Source of the DNA: CAZUGA01 sp964619885
Lineage (GTDB): Bacteria > Pseudomonadota > Gammaproteobacteria > Methylococcales > UBA1147
Length of the DNA stretch: 32,768 nucleotides
Direction of reading: 5' to 3'
Assembly: GCA_964619885.1 (NCBI GenBank)
Contig: CAZUGA010000048.1
Span: forward strand, 1-32,768
Shown: positions 23,799-32,676 of the stretch, piece after piece
Position numbering within the stretch: position 1 is the first letter of the stretch
Layout: each line of letters begins with the position of its first letter
Notes under the pieces: model-generated
What the model saw: the letters and a program-made list of their open reading frames with translations, nothing else
Databases searched by the model: none
Told to the model about the DNA's origin: nothing
Made by a program: the position numbers and the translations under genes

Positions 23799-26700
23799 AT
23801 GGTAAAACCAGCCTTAGTCAGTAATTATTTCGGGGTACAAGAAGTAGAACCGATAAAACGACTACGTTTTGTTACCGCGACCAGCCTCTTCGATGGCCAT
23901 GACGCGACAATCAACATCATACGCAGAATCCTGCAAAGTCACGGCGGGGAAGTTATTCATTTAGGGCACAATCGCTCGGTCTCGGAAATTGTCAGCGCTG
24001 CCATTCAAGAAGACGTCGACGGTATCGCAGTAAGTTCCTATCAAGGTGGCCATATTGAGTATTATCAATATCTTATCGATCAGCTTAGGGCGCGGAACAA
24101 TGATTCGATTCTCGTGTTCGGCGGTGGCGGCGGTGTTATCCAGGCAGATGAAATCGATTATCTGCAAAAATACGGCGTTGCACGAATCTACTCGCCGCAC
24201 GATGGGCAAAAGATTGGGATCGCGGGAATGGTCGAGGAGATGATGGGGTTGTGCTTAGAGCAGCGAAAAAAAAGGGTTAAGACAGATAATAATTTGGATT
24301 TTCGCTTACAGGGCTCGGCAAGTCTGGCACGGATATTGTCGTTGATTGAGCATGGGAAGTTAACTCCAAGGCAGCGTCGTCAAATCGTCAGCAAAGCAAA
24401 TTCGTTGCGCAGTACCGTCGCTATTCTCGGCGTAACAGGACCGGGTGGTTCGGGTAAATCCTCATTATGCGATGAATTAATCGGGCGCTTTCGGGAGTAT
24501 TATTCAGACCAACTTAAGATAGGTGTTATCGCCGTTGACCCTTCCCGGCAAAAGACCGCCGGTGCATTGCTTGGTGATCGGATCCGTATGAACGCGATCG
24601 ATTCAGATCGGATCTTTGTGCGGTCTATGGCGACCCATGAAGCGCAAACTGAAATTCCGGAAAATTTGCCGGATTGTATCGATGCGATGATCTCCTTCGG
24701 TTTTGATTTGATCCTTGTGGAAACGCCAGGAATTGGTCAGGGAAATACGGGTATAGTTGAATTTGTTGATGTCGTGCTTTATGTCATGACTTCCGAGTTC
24801 GGTGCCGCCAGTCAACTCGAAAAAATCAGTATTCTGGATTACGCCGATATCGTCGCGATCAACAAGTTCGATCGTCACGGTAGCGAGGATGCTTTACGGG
24901 ATGTGCAAAAACAAATGCAGCGAAACCATGAAGAATTCGATGTGCCGTGCGCTGAATTTCCTGTGTTCGGTACGATCGCGTCACGCATGAACGATGCCGG
25001 AGTCAGCGCGCTTTATCAACGGTTACTGTGCGAACTGGCAAAGGATGAATTTCCGCTTCCCACGCGAGAAAAGGGCTTCACGACCAAGGCTGCAAGCAAC
25101 AATCACCCAATTATTCCTGATCAACGATCGCGCTATCTGCAGGAAATTGCCGAAACCGTCAGAATGTATCATCGCCTTATTGACGTCCAATGCCGGCATA
25201 TTCGCGAGCTCAATCAGTTTTGCAACACCCAAGAAAAGTTACCAGTCGAGCATAAAGCATGTTTGGATGATCTAATCGCGGAAAGAAAGCAAAAACTCGA
25301 TCCCCGCTGTACCCAGCTATTGGACGATTGGCCATCCAAAGTTAACTTATACAAAGCCGAAGTCGTTCGGTTATCAGATCACGAAATGGCGACTCTTTCG
25401 TACACCAAATCAAGATCGGGATTAAATATCCCCAAAGTTTGTCTGCCGAATTTTACAGAACCGGGTGATCTGCTCAAATGGTTGATGTTGGAAAATCTGC
25501 CGGGCGAGTTTCCTTACACTGCTGGTGTATTTTTGTTCAAACGAAGCGACGAAGAACCGACCCGAATGTTTGCTGGAGAAGGCGATCCTTCTCGTACCAA
25601 CCTCCGTTTTAAATACTTGACGAGCCATTCACAAGTCAATCGATTATCGACGGCGTTTGATTCGGTAACCCTATACGGTTTTGATCCAGACGAGCGTCCC
25701 GATATTTATGGGAAAATCGGTAATTCGGGAGTTTCCGTTGCAACATTGGATGATATGAAAGCATTATTTGAAGGTTTCAATTTATGTGACCCGAGAACAT
25801 CGGTATCCATGACGATTAATGGCCCGGCACCAGCCATTCTGGCGATGTTTTTCAATACCGCGATCGATCAGCAGGTTGCGAGATTTACCAGCGAAAATAG
25901 TCGCTCTCCCCAACCGGACGAGTATGCCAACATTAAATCCCGTACATTGGCTTGTGTTCGCGGTACCTTACAGGCAGATATATTAAAAGAAGACCAAGGA
26001 CAGAATACCTGTATTTTTTCCATCGGCTTCAGTCTTAGATTGATGGGGGATATCCAGGAATATTTTGCGGCGCAGAAAATTGCTCATTTTTATTCGGTAT
26101 CCGTATCCGGCTATCATATCGCTGAAGCTGGTGCGAATCCCATTACTCAATTGGCATTTACGTTAGCCAATGGTTTCACTTATGTCGAAGCATTTCTTGC
26201 CAGAGGTCTCGACATTGATGATTTCGGCCATCGTTTGTCCTTCTTTTTTTCCAACGGCATGGATCCTGAATATACCGTGATCGGTCGTGTGGCACGGAGA
26301 ATCTGGGCGATCGCACTCAGGGAGCGCTACGGCGCCGGCGCACGCAGTCAAAAACTTAAATATCATGTGCAGACATCCGGCCGGTCTCTTCATGCTCAGA
26401 CTTTAGATTACAATGAGATACGCACGACCCTGCAAGCCTTGATCGCTCTCTATGATAATTGCAACAGCTTGCACACCAATGCCAAAGATGAAGCGCAAAC
26501 AACACCAACCGAAGACACGGTGCGCCGGGCCCTGGCGATTCAGATGATCATCGACAAAGAATGGGGCTTAGCGAAAAATGAAAATACAAATCAAGGTTCG
26601 TTCATCATTGAGTATCTAACGGATTTAGTGGAACGGGCGGTACTCACTGAATTCGAGAAATTGTCAGAACGCGGCGGGGTCCTGGGTGCCATGGAAACCG

Positions 26701-27056
26701 GTTACCAGCGCAGTCGCATTCAACAAGAAAGCATGGTCTATGAAGCCGGGAAGCAAGACGGCAGCGTGCCAATCGTCGGGGTCAATGTAGCACACACTGA
26801 AACGCGACAAAACGAACCGAATGTCAAATTCGCGAAATCGACTGAGATTGAACGGAATAACCAGATTGAACGTTTACGTCGATTCAAACAACAACATAAA
26901 AAACGTGCGGTTGGAGCGCTAAACCGTTTAAAAAAAGCAGCGCTTGGTGATGAAAATCTCTTTTGTGAGTTAATGGAGACGGTTCGGGTTTGTTCGCTTA
27001 AGCAGATTACGGATGCTCTGTTTGAAGTTGGTGGTAAATACCGGCGGAATATGTAG
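23799..27056 (+). CDS. icmF: Fused isobutyryl-CoA mutase IcmF (B12 domain, G-protein chaperone, mutase)
   Basis: A 1085-residue adenosylcobalamin enzyme that interconverts isobutyryl-CoA and butyryl-CoA. Domains: N-terminal B12-binding domain, about 20-150, with the base-off ligand H34 in FDGHDATINI; MeaB-like GTPase chaperone, about 175-420, with Walker A GPGGSGKS (214-221), ETPGIGQ (308-314) and NKFD (355-358); linker about 440-540; mutase TIM-barrel domain about 545-1085 with NLPGEFPYTAGVF, RMFAGEGDP, SVSGYHIAEAGANPITQ. F591 and Q735 fall at the positions I recall as Phe598 and Gln742 of the Cupriavidus IcmF, the pair that marks isobutyryl-CoA specificity; methylmalonyl-CoA mutase has Tyr and Arg there. 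Start ATG 23799 has a weak ribosome-binding site. First gene of a probable operon with the dehydrogenases and prpCD. Confidence 0.96.
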   Translation: MVKPALVSNYFGVQEVEPIKRLRFVTATSLFDGHDATINIIRRILQSHGGEVIHLGHNRSVSEIVSAAIQEDVDGIAVSSYQGGHIEYYQYLIDQLRARNNDSILVFGGGGGVIQADEIDYLQKYGVARIYSPHDGQKIGIAGMVEEMMGLCLEQRKKRVKTDNNLDFRLQGSASLARILSLIEHGKLTPRQRRQIVSKANSLRSTVAILGVTGPGGSGKSSLCDELIGRFREYYSDQLKIGVIAVDPSRQKTAGALLGDRIRMNAIDSDRIFVRSMATHEAQTEIPENLPDCIDAMISFGFDLILVETPGIGQGNTGIVEFVDVVLYVMTSEFGAASQLEKISILDYADIVAINKFDRHGSEDALRDVQKQMQRNHEEFDVPCAEFPVFGTIASRMNDAGVSALYQRLLCELAKDEFPLPTREKGFTTKAASNNHPIIPDQRSRYLQEIAETVRMYHRLIDVQCRHIRELNQFCNTQEKLPVEHKACLDDLIAERKQKLDPRCTQLLDDWPSKVNLYKAEVVRLSDHEMATLSYTKSRSGLNIPKVCLPNFTEPGDLLKWLMLENLPGEFPYTAGVFLFKRSDEEPTRMFAGEGDPSRTNLRFKYLTSHSQVNRLSTAFDSVTLYGFDPDERPDIYGKIGNSGVSVATLDDMKALFEGFNLCDPRTSVSMTINGPAPAILAMFFNTAIDQQVARFTSENSRSPQPDEYANIKSRTLACVRGTLQADILKEDQGQNTCIFSIGFSLRLMGDIQEYFAAQKIAHFYSVSVSGYHIAEAGANPITQLAFTLANGFTYVEAFLARGLDIDDFGHRLSFFFSNGMDPEYTVIGRVARRIWAIALRERYGAGARSQKLKYHVQTSGRSLHAQTLDYNEIRTTLQALIALYDNCNSLHTNAKDEAQTTPTEDTVRRALAIQMIIDKEWGLAKNENTNQGSFIIEYLTDLVERAVLTEFEKLSERGGVLGAMETGYQRSRIQQESMVYEAGKQDGSVPIVGVNVAHTETRQNEPNVKFAKSTEIERNNQIERLRRFKQQHKKRAVGALNRLKKAALGDENLFCELMETVRVCSLKQITDALFEVGGKYRRNM

Positions 27057-27075
27057 CCGATTCGATCTAGATGCT

Positions 27076-27837
27076 ATGCAAATATTGGATCATTGCTTCT
27101 TCGTTACGGGTGGTAGCTCGGGCCTTGGAAGGGCAGTGGTTAAAGCACTGGTTGCAGCGGGAGCCTATGTCGTCATTGCAGATCAGGATAGCGAGAAGGG
27201 TGATTCGTTGAGTAAAGATTTAAACCAACAGGCATTGTTTATTACCACCGATGTAAGCGAGGAAACAAGTATCGTGCAGGCACTTAGATTGACGCTTGCA
27301 AACTTCAAAAAACTGCATGGCGTTATCAATTGTGCAGGGGTTTTGGTTGCGGAACGGCTGCTGAAGAAGGATGGTAACCTGTTTAATTTGGCTGGTTTTC
27401 GCCGTTGCATTGACGTGAATCTGATTGGAACATTCAATGTGATGCGTCTGGCCTGTCCGATCATGGCGGTTAACCAACCCGAGAAAAATGGGGAACGCGG
27501 ATTGATACTCAATACCGCGTCGATTGCTGCCTATGATGGACAAATTGGTCAGGCCGCGTATGCCGCATCGAAAGCCGGCATTATCGGCATGACGTTACCG
27601 ATTGCCCGGGAACTGGGAAAGTCGGGCATTCGAGTCATGGCCATTGCTCCCGGTGTTTTTGAAACACCGTTATTCACTCAAATTGGCGAAGACAAGCGGA
27701 CCGAAATTGAACAAAATATCCCATTTCCACGTCGCTTAGGCAAACCATCGGAGTTTGCGGCACTAGCGCTACATATTATTGATAATCCGATGCTCAATGG
27801 TGAAGTCATCCGGTTGGACGGAGCTTTACGCTTGTGA
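27076..27837 (+). CDS. HSD10-type short-chain dehydrogenase (3-hydroxy-2-methylbutyryl-CoA dehydrogenase)
   Basis: A 253-residue SDR closely resembling HSD17B10, which oxidises 2-methyl-3-hydroxybutyryl-CoA in isoleucine degradation and short 3-hydroxyacyl-CoAs. NAD-binding loop TGGSSGLG (11-18), NCAG (85-88), catalytic S149, Y162 and K166 in NTASIAAYDG and QAAYAASKAGIIGM; then the family block PIARELGKSGIRVMAIAPG and the C-terminal NGEVIRLDGALR. The first 21 residues of the open frame from 27013 are overlap with the end of icmF, so the ATG at 27076 is chosen; it lies 19 bases after the icmF stop. Context supports 3-hydroxyacyl-CoA dehydrogenase for the butyryl-CoA or 2-methylbutyryl-CoA branch. 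Confidence 0.9.
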   Translation: MQILDHCFFVTGGSSGLGRAVVKALVAAGAYVVIADQDSEKGDSLSKDLNQQALFITTDVSEETSIVQALRLTLANFKKLHGVINCAGVLVAERLLKKDGNLFNLAGFRRCIDVNLIGTFNVMRLACPIMAVNQPEKNGERGLILNTASIAAYDGQIGQAAYAASKAGIIGMTLPIARELGKSGIRVMAIAPGVFETPLFTQIGEDKRTEIEQNIPFPRRLGKPSEFAALALHIIDNPMLNGEVIRLDGALRL

Positions 27838-27874
27838 TTCGCCGGTGCGGATTCCCCGATACTAGGAGAATTGG

Positions 27875-29845
27875 ATGAATCAAACAGAATATAGGCATTT
27901 CAAAGAAATCTTCGATGATGCCCACCGGCAACCGGTTTCGTCTCCCTATTCACCGCTATTGTTGGGGCTGGTTAACCATGAAGAAATATCGAATTGCCTG
28001 AAACATTGGCATGCAGAAACCGGAAAAAAAGATCCATTACTAGAGTCGATCGATCCGTGGTTATGCGATGAAGTTGATCCGGAAAAGATCGAAAAGGATG
28101 CCAAAGTTCCCGAAGTCTATTTACACCGATTGCGCTCGCTTGGTTGCATGCGCGCTCGAATTCCCCGTAAATATGGCGGATTGGGCTTATCGCAATGCCG
28201 GTTTTCACGACTATTAGAAAAATTAAGTAGCTGGAGCGAGGTGCTGGCTCTAATCGTCTCCGTGCAGCAATTGGGTGTCGCACAGGGTTTGTTATCGTTA
28301 AAGAAACTCGAATCCCAAAATGGTGGTTTAAGTCCCGCCAGCGAAGAATTATGCAGTCACTACCTGCGCCGCCTGTCCGAGGATGCAACCGGCGCATTTT
28401 GCCTGACTACGGCCGAAACAGGTTCTGATCCAAGCCGTCTGCAAACGATCGCGATGCTTTCCGGTCAGCACGACTATTATGTGCTCAGCGGTAACTGGGA
28501 AAAGGGTGGTAAATTATTCACGACCTTGGGCACGATTGCCGATATTTATATCATGCTCGCCGTCGTACTCTATCCCGGTGAGCAATTGGATCGCATTAAC
28601 CCTCGTAATCGAATCACAGCGTTCATTGTTGATCGGGAAACACCGGGTATTGAAATCAAATCATTGCGGTTCTGCGGCTGGCATGGGCTGCCGAACGCGG
28701 CAATTAAGCTAGATGGTGTTCGTATCCCAAAACGCAACCAGGTCGGTGAAATAGGTCATGGGCTAAAAATCGCGTTTATGAATCTGGGATCGGGGCGTAT
28801 CAATGTTGCCGCAATTGCGCTCGGTATGATGAAACAATTGGAACGGGTGGCGCGATGGTGGAGTGTTGAGCGAGTGCAAGGTGGTAAACCGATTGGCGAG
28901 CATGCGTTGAATACTAAGCAATTGGTAGAAATGAATGCCACCGTTTATGCTACCGAAGCCTTTTTACAATTTGTATCAGCATACGCGGATCAATCGAATG
29001 CGGATTATCGTCTTGAAGCCGCAATGCTCAAATTATTCAGTTCGCACGCCCTGGTGGATATTGCCGATGAAACTTTGCAACTAAGAGGTGGCAGAGGCTA
29101 CGAAACCTATGCTTCGCAAAAGCTTCGCGGCGAAACACCGATACCTGTAGAACGCTTGTTTAGAAGTGCAAGAATGATGAAAATTGGGGAAGGTGGCTCC
29201 AATATACTCAAACTTTATATTATGCGCTGTCTATTTGATGAGCTGTTGCAATATTCCCAACAATCGACCAACAAAGCTTCACTTAGGGAAAATCTGTATC
29301 GATCCGTCAACATCAGCAAAATCTTTCTAAGATCGTTAATGAAGTCAGATTCGAGTCGACAGAATTGTGATTGCCCTCCAGAAATACGTCGACACCTGAA
29401 ATTTATCGATAAAAAAACAAGGTATTTTAAGTATCTGCTGGTGCGGATAATTTTAGGCGAGTACATCCGCTATTATTACCGGGTTTTCACGAAGAGCAGC
29501 CGAGCCGAAACGCCCCTCAAACCAGAACAACAGCTAGAAGGACAGCAAGTTTTGCTTGGCTATTGCGCTCAAATTGCGACATTATTGTCGGTGATGACCG
29601 CAACCTGTCGTCGCGCGATTGAGGACGCTGATCAGAGCGGAATTATTTTGGCAGATGAGTATTGTCTGCTGGCGGGCGCACAGATTTCTACGCTATTCCA
29701 ACAGCTAAAAATGAACACAGCAAAACGTCAACGAGTCTTGACCAGACGTGGCAGACAGATCATGCTAGGGAAATTCGCAGGACACGTTGAAAAAAATATC
29801 GTCCCTTTTGATCTGCCCCGCGTCAAAACCAAAAACAACGGCTAA
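27875..29845 (+). CDS. Large acyl-CoA dehydrogenase, VLCAD/ACAD9-like
   Basis: A 656-residue FAD enzyme, much longer than the ~390 residues of standard short-chain dehydrogenases. Seen: IPRKYGGLGLSQCRFSRLLE, FCLTTAETGSDPSRL (FAD/substrate region; family FCLTEPxxGSD), LNLGSGRINVAAIALGM (family N-L-x-x-G-R), RGGRGYETYASQKLRGETP, and KIGEGGSNILKLY with the expected catalytic base E439. Residues 450-656 form a mostly helical extension like the C-terminal part of VLCAD. Strong ribosome-binding site AGGAGAA (27864-27870). In operon order it follows the SDR by 37 bases and precedes prpC. Substrate is not readable; isobutyryl-, 2-methylbutyryl-, isovaleryl- or butyryl-CoA would each fit the neighbours. 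Confidence 0.87.
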   Translation: MNQTEYRHFKEIFDDAHRQPVSSPYSPLLLGLVNHEEISNCLKHWHAETGKKDPLLESIDPWLCDEVDPEKIEKDAKVPEVYLHRLRSLGCMRARIPRKYGGLGLSQCRFSRLLEKLSSWSEVLALIVSVQQLGVAQGLLSLKKLESQNGGLSPASEELCSHYLRRLSEDATGAFCLTTAETGSDPSRLQTIAMLSGQHDYYVLSGNWEKGGKLFTTLGTIADIYIMLAVVLYPGEQLDRINPRNRITAFIVDRETPGIEIKSLRFCGWHGLPNAAIKLDGVRIPKRNQVGEIGHGLKIAFMNLGSGRINVAAIALGMMKQLERVARWWSVERVQGGKPIGEHALNTKQLVEMNATVYATEAFLQFVSAYADQSNADYRLEAAMLKLFSSHALVDIADETLQLRGGRGYETYASQKLRGETPIPVERLFRSARMMKIGEGGSNILKLYIMRCLFDELLQYSQQSTNKASLRENLYRSVNISKIFLRSLMKSDSSRQNCDCPPEIRRHLKFIDKKTRYFKYLLVRIILGEYIRYYYRVFTKSSRAETPLKPEQQLEGQQVLLGYCAQIATLLSVMTATCRRAIEDADQSGIILADEYCLLAGAQISTLFQQLKMNTAKRQRVLTRRGRQIMLGKFAGHVEKNIVPFDLPRVKTKNNG

Positions 29846-29880
29846 AAATGTCCGTTCTAACCATATTTTGAATATACAAA

Positions 29881-29893
29881 CCGTTCCGAACGG
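29881..29893. promoter_or_regulatory. Perfect palindrome ahead of prpC, operator candidate
   Basis: CCGTTC-C-GAACGG is a perfect 6-1-6 palindrome 18 bases before the prpC start, and the half-site CCGTTC occurs once more at 29852-29857. Only 65 bases separate the acyl-CoA dehydrogenase stop from prpC, so an internal promoter with an operator is possible. The binding protein is unknown. Confidence 0.45.
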
Positions 29894-29910
29894 GACTATT
29901 TCAAACCCTG

Positions 29911-31035
29911 ATGACTGCAAGCGATCAATCTAGCGGACTACGCGGCCAATCCGCCGGTCAAACGGCGCTGTGTTCTGTAGGTCACGATAAAGTCGGTTTA
30001 TCGTATCGGGGTTATGACATTGCCGAATTAGCTGAACAGGCAACCTTTGAAGAAGTGGCATTCCTGCTATTGCAGGGCAAACTCCCGAGCGCGAGCGAAC
30101 TGGATCACTTCACAGCTCAATTAATCAGACAACGAAATCTACCCCAAATACTCAAAGAAACAATAGAACGTATTCCGGCGGACTCGAATCCAATGGACGT
30201 ACTACGAACCGGGTGTTCAATGCTTGGAATCTTAGAGCCTGAAACAAGTTTCGAACAGCAATTCAACATTGCCAATCGCTTATTAGCAGCATTGCCATCT
30301 ATGATGGTTTATTGGTATCGATACAGTCATGATGGAGTCAGAATTGAAACCCAAACCGACGACAATTCCATTGCAGGACATTTATTGCATCTGTTACATG
30401 ACACAACGCCCGATTCTTTATCACAACGAGCGATGGACGTTTCGTTAATTCTGTATTCCGAACATGAATTTAACGCGTCTACTTTTACCGCTCGGGTTTG
30501 TGCTTCGACTTTGTCCGATTTTTACTCAGCTGTTTGCGGTGCCATTGGCAGTTTGCGCGGCCCATTACACGGTGGAGCAAATGAAGCTGCCATGGCTTTA
30601 ATTAGCCAATATGCGACTCCAGCGGAAGCGACCAAAGGGATCATGGGAAAGTTACAACACCGACAAAAAATTATGGGTTTTGGGCATGCTGTTTATAAGA
30701 CATCGGATCCTCGTAATCCAATCATCAAACAATGGTCAAAAAAGCTATCTTCCCAGGCATCCAATGAGAAAATTTTTGCTATATCAGAAGCCATCGAACA
30801 ACTGATGTGGAGTGAGAAAAAACTATTTGCCAACCTCGATTTTTATAGTGCTTCAACCTATCACTTTTTGGACATACCAACTTGTTTGTTTACGCCGATT
30901 TTTGTCTGTTCTCGAATGGCCGGCTGGGCAGGGCATATTTTCGAGCAGCGGGAAAACAATACTCTTATTCGACCTACCGCCGATTATATCGGTCCAGGCC
31001 ATAGGCATTTTGAGCCAATTGCGCAGCGCAGTTGA
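29911..31035 (+). CDS. prpC: 2-methylcitrate synthase (citrate synthase family)
   Basis: A 374-residue enzyme that condenses propionyl-CoA with oxaloacetate in the methylcitrate cycle. Seen: GLRGQSAGQTALCSVG, LSYRGYDIAELA, substrate histidines in GPLHGGANEAAM and MGFGHAVYK, Asp in NLDFYSASTYHFLDIP, and the terminal YIGPGHRHFEPI. The SVG opening, short N-terminus and length agree with PrpC rather than with the longer respiratory GltA. The directly overlapping prpD confirms the role. It disposes of propionyl-CoA produced from valine, isoleucine and odd-chain acyl-CoAs. No prpB or prpR is in the window. The stop TGA overlaps the TTG start of prpD. Confidence 0.93.
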   Translation: MTASDQSSGLRGQSAGQTALCSVGHDKVGLSYRGYDIAELAEQATFEEVAFLLLQGKLPSASELDHFTAQLIRQRNLPQILKETIERIPADSNPMDVLRTGCSMLGILEPETSFEQQFNIANRLLAALPSMMVYWYRYSHDGVRIETQTDDNSIAGHLLHLLHDTTPDSLSQRAMDVSLILYSEHEFNASTFTARVCASTLSDFYSAVCGAIGSLRGPLHGGANEAAMALISQYATPAEATKGIMGKLQHRQKIMGFGHAVYKTSDPRNPIIKQWSKKLSSQASNEKIFAISEAIEQLMWSEKKLFANLDFYSASTYHFLDIPTCLFTPIFVCSRMAGWAGHIFEQRENNTLIRPTADYIGPGHRHFEPIAQRS

Positions 31036-32516
31036 AACATTTATCCGCGTCGATGGCGATTTCCAACTCAACGGATAATAGGTATCCAAAGGCGGACGCT
31101 TTACTTGAAGATATCGCCGACTATGTTATTGACTATAAGGCCGAAACCCCTAACGCGCGCGAAACTGCTAGGTATTGTCTGATGGACTCTTTGGGCTGTG
31201 CTGTACTGGCATTGTCGTATCCCGCCTGTACTAAAATACTAGGCCCGACTGTACCTGGAGCAACATTAACGGACGGCGCACGAGTTCCAGGCACAGCATT
31301 TCAACTCGACCCGGTGCAAGCGGCATTTAATATCGGCAGCATGATACGCTGGCTGGATTTTAATGATACCTGGCTGGCTGCAGAATGGGGTCATCCTTCT
31401 GATAATTTGGGAGGCATTCTGGCCATCGCCGATTATTTAAGCCGCAGAAAAATTAGCAATGGAAAAAGTTCGCTAATGATCGGTGATGTTATTACCGCGA
31501 TGATCAAAGCTTATGAGATTCAAGGGATTCTTGCTCTGGAAAATAGTTTTAATCGGGTTGGTCTGGACCATGTTTTGTTGGTTCGAGTGGCAACGGCCGC
31601 TGTGGTTACTAGAATACTTGGCGGCAGCCGCGAGCAAATTATCAATGCCGTCTCAAATGCCTGGATTGACGGCGGCGCTCTACGGACTTATCGGCATACA
31701 CCCAATACTGGTTCTCGAAAAAGTTGGGCGGCGGGTGATGCAACCAGTCGTGGCGTTCGTCTGGCCTTATTGACGATGCAGGGCGAAATGGGCTACCCAA
31801 CAGCCCTAACTGCAAAAAATTGGGGTTTTTATGATGTCTTGTTTAATCGCAAGGATTTTAAACTGAACCAAGGGTTTGATAGTTATGTGATGGAAAATAT
31901 TTTGTTCAAAATTGCCTTTCCCGCAGAATTCCATGCCCAAACCGCGGTAGAAGCAGCGTTGCAACTCTTCCCTCAAATCAAAAATCGTTGGGATGCAATT
32001 GCAAAAATCGTGCTTCAAACCCAACAACCAGCGATGCGAATTATTGATAAAAAAGGTATATTGAACAATCCGGCAGACCGAGATCACTGCATTCAATATA
32101 TGGTTGCGATTCCGTTAATATTCGGGCGACTCACCGCGGATGATTATGAAGATCGAGTCGCTCTGGATCCACGTGTTGATGCATTGCGGAACAAGATAGA
32201 AATTCAGGAAAACAAGCAATTTAGTTTAGACTATAGCGACCCGGAAAAGCGTTCAATTGCGAATTCGATACAGGTTTTTTTCAAAGACGGAAATCATACT
32301 GAAAACGTAACTGTGCAATATCCTCTAGGCCACAGACGACGGAGGCAAGAAGGACTTCCTTTTCTTAAACAAAAATTTGCGAAAAATTTAAGGTCAGGGA
32401 TATCGGAACAAAACTGTATCAAAATTCGTACAGTTTTTGCTAACCAAAAAGTGCTGGAATCAACTTCTTTAAACGAGCTTATGGATTTATTGTTTGTTCC
32501 TGAATTTGTAGATTAA
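31032..32516 (+). CDS. prpD: 2-methylcitrate dehydratase
   Basis: A 494-residue MmgE/PrpD-family enzyme that dehydrates 2-methylcitrate in the methylcitrate cycle. Seen: LLEDIADYVIDYK, ARYCLMDSLGCAVLAL, GTAFQLDPVQAAFNIGSMIRWLDFNDTWLA with the conserved DFNDTWL, EWGHPSDNLGGILAIADY, HTPNTGSRKSWAAGDATSRG, and AEFHAQTAVEAA. Length is normal. The TTG at 31032 overlaps the prpC stop (TTGA); an ATG at 31053 is an alternative start that trims seven residues and gives an opening closer to the family. I prefer the overlapping TTG only because of the operon overlap; confidence in the exact start is moderate. Confidence 0.95.
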   Translation: MKHLSASMAISNSTDNRYPKADALLEDIADYVIDYKAETPNARETARYCLMDSLGCAVLALSYPACTKILGPTVPGATLTDGARVPGTAFQLDPVQAAFNIGSMIRWLDFNDTWLAAEWGHPSDNLGGILAIADYLSRRKISNGKSSLMIGDVITAMIKAYEIQGILALENSFNRVGLDHVLLVRVATAAVVTRILGGSREQIINAVSNAWIDGGALRTYRHTPNTGSRKSWAAGDATSRGVRLALLTMQGEMGYPTALTAKNWGFYDVLFNRKDFKLNQGFDSYVMENILFKIAFPAEFHAQTAVEAALQLFPQIKNRWDAIAKIVLQTQQPAMRIIDKKGILNNPADRDHCIQYMVAIPLIFGRLTADDYEDRVALDPRVDALRNKIEIQENKQFSLDYSDPEKRSIANSIQVFFKDGNHTENVTVQYPLGHRRRRQEGLPFLKQKFAKNLRSGISEQNCIKIRTVFANQKVLESTSLNELMDLLFVPEFVD

Positions 32517-32676
32517 GCCTAAAACTCCAATTATATTTTCTGGGTATTGATATCGAGATATTCAGGGTAGGTATGAATGCACAAAGAAACCGCGTGTCGT
32601 TTTTGAAAAATCACGCAGCCATTTTCACCGTCGGTTCCAGTTTTTCCGCTTTGTTCTCAATCTTAAACCCTGGTTG
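32517..32676. other. Intergenic end of the catabolic operon
   Basis: After prpD the sequence is AT-rich. A short inverted pair around ATATC-GATAT is visible near 32545-32565, but no terminator with a T-tract can be supported. The gene starting from the right edge on the - strand converges on prpD here. Confidence 0.3.

Noticed and set aside
27013..27075. Longer start for the HSD10-like dehydrogenase
   Set aside because: The added residues are the out-of-frame end of icmF; the ATG at 27076 gives the family N-terminus.
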